Shown here in pieces: positions 14,466-22,590 of a DNA stretch of 64,000 nucleotides. The stretch comes from Parabacteroides timonensis (GTDB taxonomy: Bacteria; Bacteroidota; Bacteroidia; Bacteroidales; Tannerellaceae). The stretch covers positions 1,289,526 to 1,353,525 of the forward strand of contig NZ_LT669941.1 in NCBI RefSeq assembly GCF_900128505.1. The letters run 5' to 3'. The notes under the pieces were generated by a model. That model did not search any database, was not told the DNA's origin, and was given only the letters and a program-made list of their open reading frames with translations. The position numbers and the translations under genes are program-made. Positions within the stretch are counted from its first letter, which is position 1. Each line of letters begins with the position of its first letter.

Positions 14466-15407
14466 TTAAATCGGAATTTCACCGGCATCCTGATCTGCCC
14501 ATCGCTCCACACCGACCGTTGTAGCCTGTATCTTCCGTCCGTCGGTGAAAAACAGGGAGACGACATGCCGTTTGCCGGCCTGAAAACCACCCTCAACGGT
14601 TACCGATACACGGGAGACAGTCTCCACCGCATTGCCGTTACCGTCCTTTGTTGTCGCCACCTGCAATTGTAGCGGGCCCGATGAGGCCGGGAGCAGAATA
14701 TACCCCTGCGCTTCGGGAAGCTCTCCGCCTTCCTCTACCTGAGGAACCGACAGACCGGCTATCTCCTGCACGGCTACAATCTTTATATCTTCCGGTGAAG
14801 AAACATCGGCTAACGCAGGCAAAGCCGAAAGCCAGTCCAGTTGTTGCCGGACATGTACCCCCGTTACTTCTATCCGGACAATCTCTCCCCACCGGTCGGC
14901 CCGGTCGCTGTAGCAAACTAGACCGAGTTGTGTCAGCAGATGTTGGAACGTACATACACGCAGGGGTACAAAACTGTTGCCTGACAAAGGTCCCGTCGCC
15001 ATTACATCCGTCATTCCGTCTATTGTAAAGATCACCCGGCCTGCCGCAACATCCGTTTCACCGATAGCCGGATAATAACCGTGCAACCGGATATTGCTTC
15101 CATCAGACGGATATAGCTGCGTATTATCGAACACGACCGGACGATTGCCCGCCCCACCGCTCCGGACAGCTCCGGATACACTCCACGTACCATACACTCC
15201 GGAACCGGTTTCATCCTGCCGGGCAAAACACACAGCCAGATCCTTTTTATAGCCGGAGCCGATCACTGCACGGGTAGACACACCGATCGCCCCTTCCAAG
15301 CATACCGTCGTTTCGGCAACCGGCTGCAAAGTAGGATCGTTACCGTCCGAACAGGCGGTTAGTGCCCGAAGGCAAACGATGGTGGCTATCGCTATTATTT
15401 TCTTCAT
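14466..15407 (-). CDS. fimbrillin-family lipoprotein 4
   Basis: A 313-residue lipoprotein (LRALTAC, Cys19). It carries RLHGYYPAIGETD, VIFTIDGMTDVMATGPLSGN and VCTFQHLLTQLGLVCY, which is the 'tF.HlltQl.f' block of this subunit group. It ends VVSLFFTDGRKIQATTVG and VERWADQDAGEIPI. It is closest in plan to lipoproteins 3, 2 and 1 (about 305-316 residues), which share the 'G..DVM' and 'F.H.LTQL' motifs, so these four probably arose by tandem duplication. The gap to the next gene upstream is 21 nt. Confidence 0.85.
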   Translation of the reverse strand: MKKIIAIATIVCLRALTACSDGNDPTLQPVAETTVCLEGAIGVSTRAVIGSGYKKDLAVCFARQDETGSGVYGTWSVSGAVRSGGAGNRPVVFDNTQLYPSDGSNIRLHGYYPAIGETDVAAGRVIFTIDGMTDVMATGPLSGNSFVPLRVCTFQHLLTQLGLVCYSDRADRWGEIVRIEVTGVHVRQQLDWLSALPALADVSSPEDIKIVAVQEIAGLSVPQVEEGGELPEAQGYILLPASSGPLQLQVATTKDGNGNAVETVSRVSVTVEGGFQAGKRHVVSLFFTDGRKIQATTVGVERWADQDAGEIPI

Positions 15408-15428
15408 CTCCTGCTATTCTAAAAAGGG

Positions 15429-16379
15429 TTATGCTCCGGGAGTGATCGTTGAACTGCCTCCGTTGCCCGGCTGCCATTCGGCAATGCCTGCTTCGATGGT
15501 GATTTCGCCGTCGATCGTGAAATTGAGGGTGATCAGGTGAGACTGTCCTTTCTGTGCTCCTCCGCTGATGTTAGTGATGGGAACCTGCAATGTTTTCTCA
15601 GCTCCATTATAAGTTGCCTTTACTTCCAGATTGATAGCGGCAGACTCCGTACCCATATCCGCTACCGGATAAATCATCAGATAACCGGTCTTCGGATCAG
15701 TAGCATCGGGACCGGATACCTCTTCCGGACAACCGATCACGCTCAGGCTGGTGTTGGCCGAACCTGTTGTCGCTAGCGTTGCTCCGCTTGTTTTATCGAG
15801 CGACAACGACAGCGTGTTATATACGTTCTTTACCGTAATAGATGAAACTTTTGTCCATTTCTTAACTGCTTCCGCCGAACCGGAACATTTGAATTGCAAC
15901 TGGGTAAGCAGGTGCTGAAAGGTGAACGGGGTAAACTTGGCGTTAGCAGCCCCGGTCTGCACTTCTGTCGCCATAATATCTTCGTCGCCTGTAATAGTGT
16001 ACGAAACTGTCGGATTGTTTTTCCCACTCAGGGCAGCCTGCGGATAATAACCGATCAGAGTCGACTGACCATTGGCCGCCATATACGTCTGTGCCGTTGC
16101 AAAGGTAACGGAGGTATTACCGCCACCGCCAAGACGGGTGGCATCGATAGCCGGTGTAGTCCAATCCGTATTCGATTCCGGGTTATCCAACCGGGCAAAC
16201 GATACGGCCAAGTCACTGCCATAACCGGCGTCGATCACCGCACGGGTAGCCTCTCCGATACCGGCACTTACCTGCATCGCTTCTCCCTGACCGGCAGTTG
16301 CCGGTTCTTCTTCGTTGGAACAACTGCACAAAAGAGCCGTAACCAACATACTCATTACTAAAAACTTGTTCGTTCTCAT
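15429..16379 (-). CDS. fimbrillin-family lipoprotein 3
   Basis: A 316-residue lipoprotein (ALLCSC, Cys20). Motifs are TLIGYYPQAALSG, VSYTITGDEDIMATEVQTG, FTFQHLLTQLQFKC, and the C-terminal GQSHLITLNFTIDGEITIEA followed by IAEWQPGNGGS. It is the nearest relative of lipoprotein 4, lying immediately downstream of it in the transcript. Upstream there is a 340-nt gap holding a REP-like element pair (16442-16685), which may split the operon or reduce read-through. Confidence 0.85.
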   Translation of the reverse strand: MRTNKFLVMSMLVTALLCSCSNEEEPATAGQGEAMQVSAGIGEATRAVIDAGYGSDLAVSFARLDNPESNTDWTTPAIDATRLGGGGNTSVTFATAQTYMAANGQSTLIGYYPQAALSGKNNPTVSYTITGDEDIMATEVQTGAANAKFTPFTFQHLLTQLQFKCSGSAEAVKKWTKVSSITVKNVYNTLSLSLDKTSGATLATTGSANTSLSVIGCPEEVSGPDATDPKTGYLMIYPVADMGTESAAINLEVKATYNGAEKTLQVPITNISGGAQKGQSHLITLNFTIDGEITIEAGIAEWQPGNGGSSTITPGA

Positions 16380-16441
16380 TTTATTTCTCGTTTAATAATA
16401 ATACCAGTTTCATTTATTGTTAAATATGAGCTATCTCTCTT

Positions 16442-16685
16442 TACAAGGCCTTGCCTTGTGCCGCAGGCTCTATTTTGCCGTCGGTTTTAACCGACGGATA
16501 TAAAAGACAGGAGGCAAAGCCTCTTCCTTTGTGGGCTTAAGCCCCTTTAAAACAGGGACTACTATTATATCTCAAAGGGGTTAAAACCCACAAAGGAATC
16601 CGACAAAGCCGGAGCATTTAATCTATCCGTCAGCTAAAGCAGACGGCAAAAGAGAGCTTGCGGCATGAGGCGGAGCCTCATAAAA
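16442..16685. repeat. transposase-less REP-like element pair inside the fimbrial operon
   Basis: Two inverted half elements facing each other. The left half runs from ACAAGGCCTTGCCTTGTGCC through TTTTGCCGTC...GACGG to CCTTTGTGGGCTTAAGCCCC. The right half runs from GGGGTTAAAACCCACAAAGG to CCGTCAGCTAAAGCAGACGG and AGAGAGCTTGCGGCATGAGG. Each half has several small hairpins. The halves match those flanking the transposase gene at 23632-24057, so this looks like a non-autonomous copy. It fills nearly all of the 340-nt gap 16380-16719; no gene is present there. Confidence 0.8.
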
Positions 16686-16719
16686 GACTCAGTTTTTGTC
16701 AGATGTGAATCACATCTTT

Positions 16720-17634
16720 TTACTCTGTCACCATCCCGTTGCCGGAAGCGCCTACCTGCCAGGGAGCGACTGTTGCTGTCCCTTCGATAGCAACTTCACC
16801 TGTTTTCAAAAAGGATAGGGTCACCAGATGCGAATTGCCGGCCAAGGCATTCAGTCCTGCCTGGGTAGAAGCGTCTATGATATTAATTTCTTTACTGGTT
16901 GTACCACCTTCATAAGTCACTTTTACTTTCACACCATCGAGAGCCTTCACCATAAAAGGCTCGCCGACCTTCGTCACTTCTTTGGTCAGTTGAATAGGAG
17001 CAGTAACACCCGGAACAGCCAGGGTAGCCGCAGTCTCATAAGTTACGACACCATCGGCAATCGTCATCGTCTTCGGATAAGCAGCGTCTACGACTTCTAT
17101 TTTAGATATCTTCTTATCCGGATTCGCCCCCAGGTAACCATCCGAAGCCTGTACCTGAAAGTTCAGTTGCGTCAATGCATGGGTGAACGTAAATGCACCT
17201 GCGGGAACATCTTTATTTCCACTCACAATGCCACCGTACATCACATCTTCCGTACCCGTCTTCTGAAAAGTCACTACCCCTGATACGGAAGCGATTTCCG
17301 GATGCCAGGCCGCCATATATACATTTCCTGTGGCCGGATACACCTTCGATACATTCAAAGGAACCGATGTTCCTGCCGCTGTTTCGGACGCTACCAGCGT
17401 GATACTGTTCTGCCAGGCAACAGCAGCCGTCCATGATGCAGGCGGCTGAGTCCCTTCAATAGCTGTGATAGCGGCCGTAAACGAATCGCCCGTAACAACC
17501 GGAGCCTTGGTGATCGCTCCGCTCACAGTGGCTCCCACCCTGATCTCTGTGGTTTGAAGAGTTCCCTCTTCAGAAGAGGAACAACCGGATACCACTGCCG
17601 CCAAAAGAGCGGCACACATACAAACTTGTTTCAT
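16720..17634 (-). CDS. fimbrillin-family lipoprotein 2
   Basis: A 304-residue lipoprotein (AAVVSGC, Cys18). It has VYMAAWHPEIASVSG, VTFQKTGTEDVMYGGIVSGN and FTFTHALTQLNFQVQA, and ends SHLVTLSFLKTGEVAIEG with VAPWQVGASGNG. The central F-T-H-A-L-T-Q-L block and the 'DVM' turn put it with lipoproteins 1, 3 and 4. It has unusually many threonine and alanine residues and few cysteines apart from the lipobox. The gene lies 34 nt after lipoprotein 1 and upstream of the inserted REP-like element pair. Confidence 0.85.
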   Translation of the reverse strand: MKQVCMCAALLAAVVSGCSSSEEGTLQTTEIRVGATVSGAITKAPVVTGDSFTAAITAIEGTQPPASWTAAVAWQNSITLVASETAAGTSVPLNVSKVYPATGNVYMAAWHPEIASVSGVVTFQKTGTEDVMYGGIVSGNKDVPAGAFTFTHALTQLNFQVQASDGYLGANPDKKISKIEVVDAAYPKTMTIADGVVTYETAATLAVPGVTAPIQLTKEVTKVGEPFMVKALDGVKVKVTYEGGTTSKEINIIDASTQAGLNALAGNSHLVTLSFLKTGEVAIEGTATVAPWQVGASGNGMVTE

Positions 17635-17668
17635 ATTTTCTTTTTATTAAATGATTAAAAACAGATAT

Positions 17669-18586
17669 TCAATCGATAATTCCCGTTCCGTTATTCCCTC
17701 TCTTCCACTCCGACACCTGTGCCGCCAGGGAACAGGCGCCATCGGCACGAAGCACGACCGACAGCAGATAAGAAGTACCGGATAGCGGAAAACCATCCGT
17801 TTCATGGAACGATACCGGCAACCGCTCGAACCGCGTCAGATTGCCTGCACGGTCTTCCAGTATTACCGTCAGGCCTACCGCAACACCTGGCTGTATCATG
17901 ACCATTTCCGACACGTCTACCCAATCGGTATCCAGCGGCAGACACTCGCCGCCGGCCATCCGGTCAAGGACGATCAACGCCTTTTGTTTGCCGGAGAAAG
18001 TCAACCCTTTATCCGGCAGCGACAATACAGCATCGCATTGTACCCCTTCCGCCACAAGGCCGAAAAGTTTCCACCCTTTATCTTTCCCTGCCTCGTCACA
18101 CCGGAATTGAAAACGTAACTGACTCAGCAGATGCGTAAACCGGAACGACTTTCCTTCCTGCCAAAACATATCCGTCAGGGAGCCGTTTTGTTCGTCAGTC
18201 ACCAGCAAATCCTGCCGACCGTCGATCGTCCAGGCAATCCGGCCGTCACCCACTGACTGACCTTCGGGAGCAAAGCCGCGCAGGTAAATACGGCTGTTGT
18301 CCGAAGGATAATATTTCGGTTCCACCAGGCTCGTGCTCCCATCCGCTTTTACCCGGGCTTTCCATATATCCGTATACTTACCCGATTCATTGCCTTTGGC
18401 AAAAAATACAGAGTCGGCAAAAGAAACCTCGCCCGATAGCTTCTCCGAAAAGGCACGAAGCACTAGCTTTTGTTCGCCAGGCTGCAAAAGTTGTCCGCCA
18501 CTATCCGAACAGCCCGGCAGCCCCCAAATAAGAAGAGACAGTAGCAGCAAAGCTGATTGCACGATATATTTGTTTTCTTTCTTCAT
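17669..18586 (-). CDS. fimbrillin-family lipoprotein 1
   Basis: A 305-residue lipoprotein (IWGLPGC, Cys26). Conserved features are RIYLRGFAPEGQSVG, IAWTIDGRQDLLVTDEQNGS, FRFTHLLSQLRFQFRC, and the end TSYLLSVVLRADGACSLAAQ with VSEWKRGNNGTG. It follows the FimB/Mfa2-like anchor gene with a 22-nt gap. By analogy with Porphyromonas pili, subunits encoded right after the anchor are often structural or accessory pilins. Its polymer position is not provable from sequence. Confidence 0.85.
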   Translation of the reverse strand: MKKENKYIVQSALLLLSLLIWGLPGCSDSGGQLLQPGEQKLVLRAFSEKLSGEVSFADSVFFAKGNESGKYTDIWKARVKADGSTSLVEPKYYPSDNSRIYLRGFAPEGQSVGDGRIAWTIDGRQDLLVTDEQNGSLTDMFWQEGKSFRFTHLLSQLRFQFRCDEAGKDKGWKLFGLVAEGVQCDAVLSLPDKGLTFSGKQKALIVLDRMAGGECLPLDTDWVDVSEMVMIQPGVAVGLTVILEDRAGNLTRFERLPVSFHETDGFPLSGTSYLLSVVLRADGACSLAAQVSEWKRGNNGTGIID

Positions 18587-18608
18587 TTATATATTGTTTC
18601 AATATTTT

Positions 18609-19517
18609 CTAATTCCCCGCTTCGCCGGAACCTTCTTTCCAGCCGGACAGGGTGATTGTTGCACCGTTTATCTCATCATACGCGATCTCCAGGTCGAGTA
18701 CGACATGAGCCGATATGCTTTGCTCGAATGCCTTACCCACTTCCCCGGTTATATCCGTAAACGAAGTGACCTCTTTTCCGTCTTTCAGAGTAAGCGCCAG
18801 GTAAAGTTCGACCGGATCGCCCTCCTCTCCTCCGTCAGACAGGCCGAACAGATTAAGAGAAGAAGTGTATATTCCCGGATTAGCCGCTTCAGGCTCGAAT
18901 GCCATAAAAGCCGGCGTATCGAACAAAGCCTTTCCACTGGGGATATGCACCTGTGCCGATACACCTGTCAGCCGACCGGAAAGCCCGGTCAGCCGGATAT
19001 CTTCACTACCCGTCACTTTAATATTCAATTCGAGTGTTTTTACCAGACTGGCGGGATACAATTCCTCTACTACTGTTTCCTCGCCGCCGACATCGATCAA
19101 ATGGCATCCTGTACCATACAAATTACCGGGCTGGGCTATATGTACGGAAGACGATTTCAAAGCGGAAACCTGCCGGACCTTGCCGCAAGCCTGTTCATAC
19201 CCATTGTCCATTTCCAATACGACATTATTACAATCGGTGTTACATACCACGACTTTATATTGTCCCGCCGGCAGCGTACCTTCGTAGCCTGAAGCACTTC
19301 CCATGCGAACTTCCGGACGCCCAGTACCGTCTTTATAAAAATAGTAGGTCATGGCCGTCGGATAACTGCTCCGCGTCTGCCAGTCGAGGTTCAGACGCAC
19401 CTTGCCATTTCTCTCCCAGTCTTCGTCGGGGGCATGATAAACACATGCCGGCATAACAACGGCACATACCCCAAATACCACCCAGGCCAATATTCTGCTG
19501 TTTCTCTGTTTTTTCAT
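18609..19517 (-). CDS. FimB/Mfa2-like (DUF5119) fimbrial lipoprotein
   Basis: A 302-residue lipoprotein (AVVMPAC, Cys25). After the lipobox it reads EDWERNGKVRLNLDWQTRSS, then MTYYFYKDGTGRPEV and YEGTLPAGQYKVVVCNTD. This 'W...G.v.l..dW' plus 'l..G.Y.v...N' layout is typical of FimB/Mfa2 (DUF5119/DUF1812) proteins. Those anchor the pilus to the outer membrane and limit its length. The C-terminus has VLDLEIAYDEINGATITLSG. It is the second gene of the fimbrial operon, 9 nt after the DUF3575 gene, the usual place for the anchor. Confidence 0.82.
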   Translation of the reverse strand: MKKQRNSRILAWVVFGVCAVVMPACVYHAPDEDWERNGKVRLNLDWQTRSSYPTAMTYYFYKDGTGRPEVRMGSASGYEGTLPAGQYKVVVCNTDCNNVVLEMDNGYEQACGKVRQVSALKSSSVHIAQPGNLYGTGCHLIDVGGEETVVEELYPASLVKTLELNIKVTGSEDIRLTGLSGRLTGVSAQVHIPSGKALFDTPAFMAFEPEAANPGIYTSSLNLFGLSDGGEEGDPVELYLALTLKDGKEVTSFTDITGEVGKAFEQSISAHVVLDLEIAYDEINGATITLSGWKEGSGEAGN

Positions 19518-19526
19518 ATTCCTACC

Positions 19527-20945
19527 CTATCTGATTTGAAAACGATACACCAGACTCACTTTCAGGCCAACCATAAAACCGGTGGACGAAAAGCGAGTTT
19601 CCAGATAATTCTTGTCGTCTATTTTATCGTAACGATATTTCTTCCCATCGAAAGTCGAACGATACCCCGTCCGGACACTCCCCTCGACACAAAATCCTTT
19701 CCCTAGCGGTATCAGACAATTGATGGAAGCCCCCATTGTCCAGAAACGGCCGGTACGTCCATAAAGCACTTCTTTGTCGGGATCGATATCACTACCCCGC
19801 ACATCAAAATCACCGTATTCACCAAACAGTCCGGTACTCAACCAATTAAACTCACCTGAACGCAATGGCCATACACGGGGTTCGACCGAAATTTCCGACA
19901 CCGACCAACGATCGCGTGTCTTATCTTTATAGGAAAAGTCGGAATACATACCTGACACTGCCACTGACCAGCGTTTGGAAAAATACCATTCCAACTCCAC
20001 ATTCGGCATAAAGGAACCGGTCTGCATCTTCACGTCGCCCGTACCCAAAAGAATGGAAGGAGCGACGGTACACCAGGGCAACAGGTTAGTTTTAACAGCC
20101 ATAAGAACAGGTGCAGCATCAGACCGGGAAACCGGTTGACGAACAGCTGCTATTTCCGGTTCATTTTCTTCGGTTACTATTTCTTCCGGTATTAACTCTT
20201 GTACCTGTCTTTTCTTTTTTATCGTCCGTACCGTTTCACGGGTGGTTATAGTGGTGCTATGAGTATCCAATGTATTCACAACCGAAGCCAGACGGTAATC
20301 TTCCAGTTCCGAACGGTCGAACAACGGGTCGTCGATACGATAAACCTCACGATCATAACCACCGGCTTCACTACGACGAAACAAATCGACGTAAGGGATA
20401 GCTCCATATTTTGACAAGGCCTCCCTGACAGCTTTCGGATAACGACTCTCGCTATACCGGATAGCAGTATTGGCAAACCAGGGAAGCGGCGATTCCACCA
20501 GGTAGACATGTACCCGGTCACGATAACTTCCGCTTCGATCGATATAAAAAGCCACACATTCGGCAGGAATATCCAACCGGGTTTTCAGATAGGCACGGAT
20601 ACGATTGGCACGAAGGGAGGCTTCATTGATCACAGCGTCCTCTTCACAGTCATAGGCATTCACATGAGAGATTATCAATAAATGACAACTTCCGGCCAAC
20701 AAACGATTACGGGAAACAGGCAACTGCTGTCCCATCCGTTCCAACTGGTAGGCATTGTCACCATAATCGGCAAGAAACATATCATTATTTTCTTTAAAGG
20801 AAAATAAAAAAGATTCTGCTTTAATATAGGAGGTAGTTTGGGCATTCGTTCCCGGCAAGAAAAACGTAGAAAGTATGAACAGGCAAAGCGCAGTTCTCAT
20901 TATTTCCATTATCCTTTTACAGATTTGCTGTTTCATCCTATACAT
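19527..20945 (-). CDS. DUF3575 outer-membrane protein of the fimbrial operon
   Basis: A 472-residue protein with signal peptide (LFILSTFFLPGTNAQ). The N-terminal half includes an OmpA-like segment (ANRIRAYLKTRLDIP, ECVAFYIDRSGSYRD). The C-terminal half is a beta-barrel of the DUF3575 type (AVKTNLLPWCTVAPSILLGT, MPNVELEWYFSKRWSVAVSG) ending in aromatic strands (GLKVSLVYRFQIR). DUF3575 proteins head many Bacteroidales fimbrial operons. As first gene of the cluster, 45 nt from the nearest inverted repeat of the invertible segment, it would be the first gene transcribed in the ON orientation. It may serve as an outer-membrane partner for the pilus base. In-frame ATGs about 36 nt later are possible starts. 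Confidence 0.85.
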   Translation of the reverse strand: MYRMKQQICKRIMEIMRTALCLFILSTFFLPGTNAQTTSYIKAESFLFSFKENNDMFLADYGDNAYQLERMGQQLPVSRNRLLAGSCHLLIISHVNAYDCEEDAVINEASLRANRIRAYLKTRLDIPAECVAFYIDRSGSYRDRVHVYLVESPLPWFANTAIRYSESRYPKAVREALSKYGAIPYVDLFRRSEAGGYDREVYRIDDPLFDRSELEDYRLASVVNTLDTHSTTITTRETVRTIKKKRQVQELIPEEIVTEENEPEIAAVRQPVSRSDAAPVLMAVKTNLLPWCTVAPSILLGTGDVKMQTGSFMPNVELEWYFSKRWSVAVSGMYSDFSYKDKTRDRWSVSEISVEPRVWPLRSGEFNWLSTGLFGEYGDFDVRGSDIDPDKEVLYGRTGRFWTMGASINCLIPLGKGFCVEGSVRTGYRSTFDGKKYRYDKIDDKNYLETRFSSTGFMVGLKVSLVYRFQIR

Positions 20946-20989
20946 CTCCCTATTGGCTTTTGATATTCAGTTTTTTCTTCAAAATTCTA

Positions 20990-21010
20990 CCCTTATTTGT
21001 GAAATAAGGG
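20990..21010. repeat. inverted repeat IRL of the invertible promoter segment
   Basis: CCCTTATTT-GTG-AAATAAGGG. Its reverse complement matches the right copy (21384-21404) at 20 of 21 bases. Each copy is itself nearly palindromic, and the three central bases (GTG versus CAC) give the direction, as in tyrosine-recombinase core sites. Confidence 0.85.
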
Positions 21011-21278
21011 AAAGCACTAAAAGGAGCTCTTTTTTTAACAGAGTTTCTGCCCCGAATAATAATAAAAATGTAGGATTGGAGTCTTTTTGAGGTTCGTTTT
21101 TGAAAAAAACAAGTAGAAATGATAACAGTTTTTTTCTAAAGGATATTAAAGAGATAACATTCCCACCCCCCCTTTATACCTGTACTCCCTAAAATTCGGG
21201 CTATAGGCTATAAAACAGGTAAATATGTGAAAATACATTAAATAGATGTGCTTTTTTTTATAAAACACGATGAAAGCC

Positions 21279-21309
21279 TTGTTTATTCGTTGGAATCTAT
21301 CTATGTTTG
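21279..21309 (+). promoter_or_regulatory. promoter inside the invertible segment, facing right
   Basis: TTG at 21279-21281, a 20-nt spacer, then TATGTTTG at 21302-21309, close to the Bacteroidetes -33/-7 consensus. It points toward the 3' end of the recombinase gene in this orientation. Confidence 0.75.
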
Positions 21310-21383
21310 CACAGTGTTTTATCTCAAATGGTAAATCCAAGTGATTATAAACATCTATGTTTGAGATAGAAAGACGCATTTTC

Positions 21384-21404
21384 CCCTTATTTCACAAATA
21401 AGGA
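21384..21404. repeat. inverted repeat IRR of the invertible promoter segment
   Basis: CCCTTATTTCACAAATAAGG plus A. It overlaps the last codons of the recombinase: the TGA stop lies at 21392-21394, in the centre of the site, so the gene stays intact in either orientation. Confidence 0.85.
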
Positions 21405-22324
21405 TAAATTTCCCCTATAACCAACTGCTCCACTTTTCCAGAGACTTGTTTAGCCGCTTTACCTAGTTCATCTACTCCAAAAGCGAGGAGATAAGTATGC
21501 GTCATACGCTCTGTAGTATGTCCCAGAGCCTGGCTGATAATACCAATCGGCACATGGCAATGGTAGGCTTCCGAAGCCCATGCGTGACGAAACACATAAG
21601 TTGTCAGCGTCTCATCCAGATTCAAAAGCACACATAAATCTTTCAGATACTGATTTTGTTTGGCCAGGCAGTATTTATACTGTTCGTACGTAGCATCTTC
21701 CGATAAAACCGGAAAAAGATAGTGGGCGTCCGGACGGCTATAACGGTCTATCAGGAACTGCATTCCCGGAGTTACTTCTATCTGGATCAGTACTCCGGTT
21801 TTCTGCCGATGATACGTCAATACCTTCCCATCATCTATCAGATTATCCCGTGTCAGATGCACCAGGTCGACAAAAGGCATACCACAGGCCATAAAGGAAA
21901 AAAGAGACAGATCGGCAGCCAGCTGTTTCTTCGGCTCCTCTTTCAGGTCGAGGGAGGCGATCTGTTTGATCACTTGAGTTGTCACGGCCCGTTTCCGGGT
22001 TTCCTCACGTTTCAATCGGAGTCCGGTAAAAGGCGACTCCAGCGGCTTCTTTTTCCAACCGAGACAGGCACGATTGTACATCGCACGCAAACAACTCAGA
22101 TAACTGTTCACACTGTTCACCCGTAATCCTTTTTGACGCAGCCATTCAATAAAACCATACACCTTACTGCGGGTGATATCATCCAACGAAAGTTCACAAC
22201 CACTATTAAAATTTTCAAAGTGGTTACGGACAGCCCGATACAGGTCTGCCGTACTGTTATTGCCGGCAGAACGTTTTTCCTGCTCCAGCAATCTCATCTG
22301 TTTGTAAAAGTCCTTATTCTTCAT
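21392..22324 (-). CDS. tyrosine recombinase (candidate fimbrial promoter invertase)
   Basis: A 310-residue site-specific recombinase. The N-terminal SAM-like core-binding domain is about residues 20-100 (TRSKVYGFIEWLRQKGLRVN), the catalytic domain about residues 115-300. Visible active-site parts are YHRQKTG (box with Lys), YVFRHAWAS (the H/Y-x-x-R and following motif), ISQALGHTTERMTHTYLLAF (His and the nucleophile Tyr). The first catalytic Arg, usually in 'xRGm.f.D', reads MACGMPFVDL with Cys at that place. The protein ends inside the right inverted repeat. Location and repeats suggest it flips the adjacent promoter segment. Transcription start was not identified; four GC(G/A)CAG motifs spaced 22 nt lie upstream. 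Confidence 0.9.
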   Translation of the reverse strand: MKNKDFYKQMRLLEQEKRSAGNNSTADLYRAVRNHFENFNSGCELSLDDITRSKVYGFIEWLRQKGLRVNSVNSYLSCLRAMYNRACLGWKKKPLESPFTGLRLKREETRKRAVTTQVIKQIASLDLKEEPKKQLAADLSLFSFMACGMPFVDLVHLTRDNLIDDGKVLTYHRQKTGVLIQIEVTPGMQFLIDRYSRPDAHYLFPVLSEDATYEQYKYCLAKQNQYLKDLCVLLNLDETLTTYVFRHAWASEAYHCHVPIGIISQALGHTTERMTHTYLLAFGVDELGKAAKQVSGKVEQLVIGEIYPYL

Positions 22325-22386
22325 AACTTTTCCTTTCTTTTAAAAAAGGTAAAGTTACAACAATCGAGACTGGATAAAAGTTACCC

Positions 22387-22458
22387 GCGCAGCTTTTTAT
22401 CATTCCCTGCGCAGAAAATTTCGGCTAACCGCGCAGGGAACTGTCATTTTCCGCACAG
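22387..22458. repeat. GC(G/A)CAG motifs at exact 22-nt spacing
   Basis: GCGCAG at 22387, 22409 and 22431 and GCACAG at 22453, each preceded by C(C/T). The period equals about two helical turns, so all sites face one side of the DNA. They lie 63-134 nt before the recombinase start and could be an operator or arm-type binding sites. Confidence 0.6.
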
Positions 22459-22590
22459 CCATTGTTAGGGAATGGATAGCCCCTTACTTTTCAAAATAAA
22501 ACAATAAATACCTGGTTTCTATCCTCTTTCTCAAAAATAGTTTCCACATTTACTTTCATACTTAAATACTCATCAGCAGAATTAATCTGC

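Larger units (their letters stand above)
20990..21404. other. candidate invertible promoter segment
   Basis: A 415-nt segment between the fimbrial operon and the 3' end of a tyrosine recombinase, bounded by inverted 21-bp repeats. It holds no credible gene and is AT-rich. A good promoter faces right (21279-21309), away from the fimbrial genes; a second TATGTTTG lies at 21356-21363 in the same direction. No TAnnTTTG was found facing left. Inversion would place the promoter about 140 nt upstream of the DUF3575 gene. This fits an OFF state in the assembled sequence. Confidence 0.8.

Noticed and set aside
16442..16685. CRISPR array or tRNA-like hairpins
   Set aside because: The hairpins match the halves flanking the REP-type transposase and have no repeat-spacer pattern or anticodon arm.
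21146..21379. A 77-residue minus-strand gene inside the invertible segment
   Set aside because: Its composition is that of AT-rich spacer, it would be disrupted in function by inversion context, and it lacks any recognisable domain or promoter facing it.
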